Shown here: positions 4,119 to 6,279 of the stretch, in pieces
How the letters are laid out: each line of letters begins with the position of its first letter
How positions within the stretch are numbered: the stretch's first letter is position 1
Notes under the pieces: generated by a model
What the model was told of the DNA's origin: nothing
Seen by the model: the letters and a program-made list of their open reading frames with translations, nothing else
The model's database searches: none
Translations under genes and position numbers: made by a program
Source: Patescibacteria group bacterium
GTDB taxonomy: Bacteria > Patescibacteriota > Minisyncoccia > Phycocordibacterales > Phycocordibacteraceae
Reading direction: 5' to 3'
Assembly: GCA_019246385.1 (NCBI GenBank)
Contig: JAFAQP010000075.1
Coordinates: 1-6,279 of the forward strand
Length of the DNA: 6,279 nt

Positions 4119-6279
4119 ACATACCACGTGGCCATGGGGCAATCAGGAGCATATCAGCGTCTTTTACCGGAAGCGATTCCCATATGGCTTCGGTCACAAA
4201 AGGCATGAAAGGGTGGAGAAGCTTAAGAGAAGCGGTCAGAATATCATAGAGCATCCGCTGCCGCGATGCTTTGGCTTCCGCATCCTCTCCTTTAAGAATC
4301 GGTTTGGATTCTTCAAGGATCTCCGCTGCGAAGCGGTCCCAGAGAAAATGGTAGAGGATATCAAACGCGATATCGACGCGGTAGCGTTCGAGGTGTTCGG
4401 TAACGCCATTCACGACCGCGCTCATTTCTTCGGCTAGTTTCGCATCTGCCGGAGCATACTTAGTATCCATCCGCGTATGGCCGACGTTCTCAAGAACGAA
4501 TCGCGCGATATTCCATACCTTATTGGCGAAATTCTTGTAACCCTTCACTTTCTGCTCGTCGAAGCGAACATCGTTTCCTATTGCCGTCCCGGCGAGAAGC
4601 CCGGCACGGAGCGCATCGGTTCCGTACTTGTCTATCATTTCCAGAGGATCGATGCCGTTCCCCAGCGATTTGCTGAATTTTCTTCCTTGCTTGTCGCGCA
4701 CGAGGCCGTGAATAATGACTGTCCTGCCGGGAACTTGCCCCACGTGAAAGCCGCTCATGAGTATCATCCGCGATATCCAAAGAAACAATATTTCGTATGC
4801 GGGAGACATGAACGAAGTAGGATGGAATGTCGCCAAATCGTTTGTTTCTTCCGGCCATCCCAGGGTCGAAAAGGTCCATAAGGAAGACGAGAACCATGTA
4901 TCCAAAACATCGGTCTCCTGGGTCCAGTCGCCGCCCGGGCTTTCGATCGATACGATCGTTTTTCCGTCCTTATACCACGCAGGAATGCGATGCCCGAACC
5001 ATATCTGGCGGCTGATGCACCAGTCGTGCAGGTTCTCTATCCAGTGGAAATAGCTTTTTCTGAAATTATCTTGCGGCATCGCTACGGCTCCGCGCTCTAC
5101 GGCGATGCGCATTATTTCCTTAAGCGACGTTTTTTGTCCCGGCACGATTCCCGGTATCTCGGAATGAGAAATAGCGAATGATTTGTTCACGTCGACCCAC
5201 CACTGAAGTTTCGGCAACGGCTCCACGATGCCTCCTGTGCGTTCGGCGGTCGACACGTTCTGGTCCACTTCTTCTTCCTTTTCAAGAAGTCCTTCTCCAC
5301 GGAGCCATTCGACGATACTCTCTCGCGCCTCCGTCGTTTTCAGGCCGTTCAGGCGTCCTTCGACGCTCATCTTCGCGTATTCATTTATTACTTGGGGTCG
5401 CGGAAGATCGTGACGGTCAGCGATGTCCCAATCGATCTGGCTGTGGGCGGGAGTGACGCCTAGGGCGCCGGTGCCGAATTCTTTTTCAACTTCCGTATCC
5501 GCAATTATTTGTATATGCAATGGAACGTCGCAAAAAACCACGTCGTATTCCTTTCCCACGAATTCCTTATAGCGATCGTCTTCCGGATGTACCGCGACGG
5601 CAACGTCGCCTACTTTTGTTTCCGGACGGGTTGTCGAGATCGCGATGGGGAAATCCTTCGAATATTTGAAAGTGTAGAGTTTAGCTTTGCGCGTTTCATA
5701 GACGATCTCATCGTCGGAGATGGTAGTTTGGCCTTTCGGATCCCAGTTTACGATCCGGTTGCCGCGATAGATAAGCCCTTCGTCATACATCCGCACGAAG
5801 GCTGTCATCACGGCCCGGTATCTTTTCTCATCAAGCGTAAAAGCATACCGGCTCCAATCCAAAGACGCGCCCATGCGGCGTACTTGCCCCAAAATAGTGT
5901 TTTCGCTGTTTTTGGCGAATTCCGTAACGCGGCGCACTAATTCCTCTCGCCCTATGTCGTGCCGGCTTTTACCCTCGTTCTTTTGTATGTCTTTCTCGAC
6001 ACGCGCTTGGGTCGAAATGGCCGCAGAATCCGTGCCAGGAATCCACAGAGCGCGTTTGCCGCGCATCCGCTCAAAGCGGATGAGAGTATCCTGGAGCGCG
6101 TCCTCATACGCATGGCCAAGATGAAGAATGCCAGTCACATTTGGCGGGGGCAACACTATGGAAAACATCTCCATTCTTTCTCCCGGCAAGTTATCCGGAT
6201 TGAAAAAACCGCTTTTTTCCCAGCGCTCGTAAATATTTTTTTCAGTCGCTAAAGGATCGTAAGGTTTCAAAAATTTCTG
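4105..6279 (-). CDS. valS: Valyl-tRNA synthetase, compact form, 5' end outside the window
   Basis: A class I aminoacyl-tRNA synthetase that charges tRNA-Val and edits mischarged Thr-tRNA. Numbering below counts the TTG at 6270 as residue 1. The catalytic domain has PPPNVTGILHLGHA with the HIGH motif as HLGH (50-53), GTDSAAISTQ (79-88), DWCISRQIWFGHRIPAW (416-432) and the KMSKS motif as KFSKS (531-535). The CP1 editing domain has ISTTRPET (211-218) and G-T-G-A-L-G-V-T-P-A-H-S. The helical anticodon-binding domain begins near N-K-V-W-N (583-587) and ends at L-L-I-A-P-W-P. Only 721 residues are visible, against roughly 860-950 in Thermus or E. coli: the C-terminal coiled-coil arm is absent. The frame stays open to the window edge (Q-K-F before the TTG), and the family usually starts a few residues before K-P-Y-D-P, so the true start is probably an ATG just outside. 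It heads the minus-strand operon and overlaps the next gene by 14 bases. Confidence 0.96.
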   Translation of the reverse strand, partial: QKFLKPYDPLATEKNIYERWEKSGFFNPDNLPGERMEMFSIVLPPPNVTGILHLGHAYEDALQDTLIRFERMRGKRALWIPGTDSAAISTQARVEKDIQKNEGKSRHDIGREELVRRVTEFAKNSENTILGQVRRMGASLDWSRYAFTLDEKRYRAVMTAFVRMYDEGLIYRGNRIVNWDPKGQTTISDDEIVYETRKAKLYTFKYSKDFPIAISTTRPETKVGDVAVAVHPEDDRYKEFVGKEYDVVFCDVPLHIQIIADTEVEKEFGTGALGVTPAHSQIDWDIADRHDLPRPQVINEYAKMSVEGRLNGLKTTEARESIVEWLRGEGLLEKEEEVDQNVSTAERTGGIVEPLPKLQWWVDVNKSFAISHSEIPGIVPGQKTSLKEIMRIAVERGAVAMPQDNFRKSYFHWIENLHDWCISRQIWFGHRIPAWYKDGKTIVSIESPGGDWTQETDVLDTWFSSSLWTFSTLGWPEETNDLATFHPTSFMSPAYEILFLWISRMILMSGFHVGQVPGRTVIIHGLVRDKQGRKFSKSLGNGIDPLEMIDKYGTDALRAGLLAGTAIGNDVRFDEQKVKGYKNFANKVWNIARFVLENVGHTRMDTKYAPADAKLAEEMSAVVNGVTEHLERYRVDIAFDILYHFLWDRFAAEILEESKPILKGEDAEAKASRQRMLYDILTASLKLLHPFMPFVTEAIWESLPVKDADMLLIAPWPRGMYGRN

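Noticed and set aside
3434..4249. A 271-codon open frame on the + strand
   Set aside because: It lies antisense to prsW, the small protein and the valS end, is dominated by Arg, Ser and Gly without domain-like pattern, and conflicts with the strong PrsW motifs on the other strand.
6268..6270. TTG as the true start of valS
   Set aside because: The frame stays open to the window edge, and a start a few codons earlier would fit the family better, so the gene is treated as cut by the window.

Overview
This window most resembles a small-genome bacterium of the Candidate Phyla Radiation (Patescibacteria, probably a Parcubacteria-type lineage). The reasons are a compact valyl-tRNA synthetase without a C-terminal coiled-coil arm, a short bifunctional phosphoglucose/phosphomannose isomerase placed directly behind a tRNA, overlapping or nearly touching genes, and few visible Shine-Dalgarno sites. 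This is inference from gene style; there is no rRNA or other marker here to prove it. TGA, TAA and TAG all end recognisable proteins, so the ordinary bacterial code applies.

Left part (1-1369, + strand): the last 94 codons of a PEP-utilising, phosphohistidine-domain enzyme (PEP synthase or PPDK type, or a relative), overlapped by a 373-residue protein I do not recognise. The downstream start lies inside the upstream gene behind an AGGAGG, so the two are probably translationally coupled.

Junction (1370-1547): no gene. It holds a GC-rich hairpin that copies the acceptor-stem sequences of the following tRNA, then a 10-bp hairpin with a T-run that looks like the terminator of the left operon.

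Middle (1548-2616, + strand): tRNA-Phe(GAA) without an encoded CCA, then only 9 bases to the ATG of a bifunctional phosphoglucose/phosphomannose isomerase (SIS fold). The two probably share a transcript. The isomerase ends tail to tail with the minus-strand operon, sharing a CTAG that supplies both stop codons.

Right part (2613-6279, - strand): a tight operon read right to left: valS (5' end just outside the window), a 93-codon basic protein with a possible helix-turn-helix-like segment, a PrsW-family intramembrane protease, and an Hsp20 small heat-shock protein. Gaps are 14 bases of overlap, 4 bases and 11 bases. The operon links aminoacylation to membrane proteolysis and protein holding, so a translation and protein-quality grouping is plausible but not shown.

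I saw no CRISPR array, insertion sequence, integrase or origin. The parts least explained by known families are the unknown 373-residue partner of the phosphohistidine enzyme and the small protein between valS and prsW.
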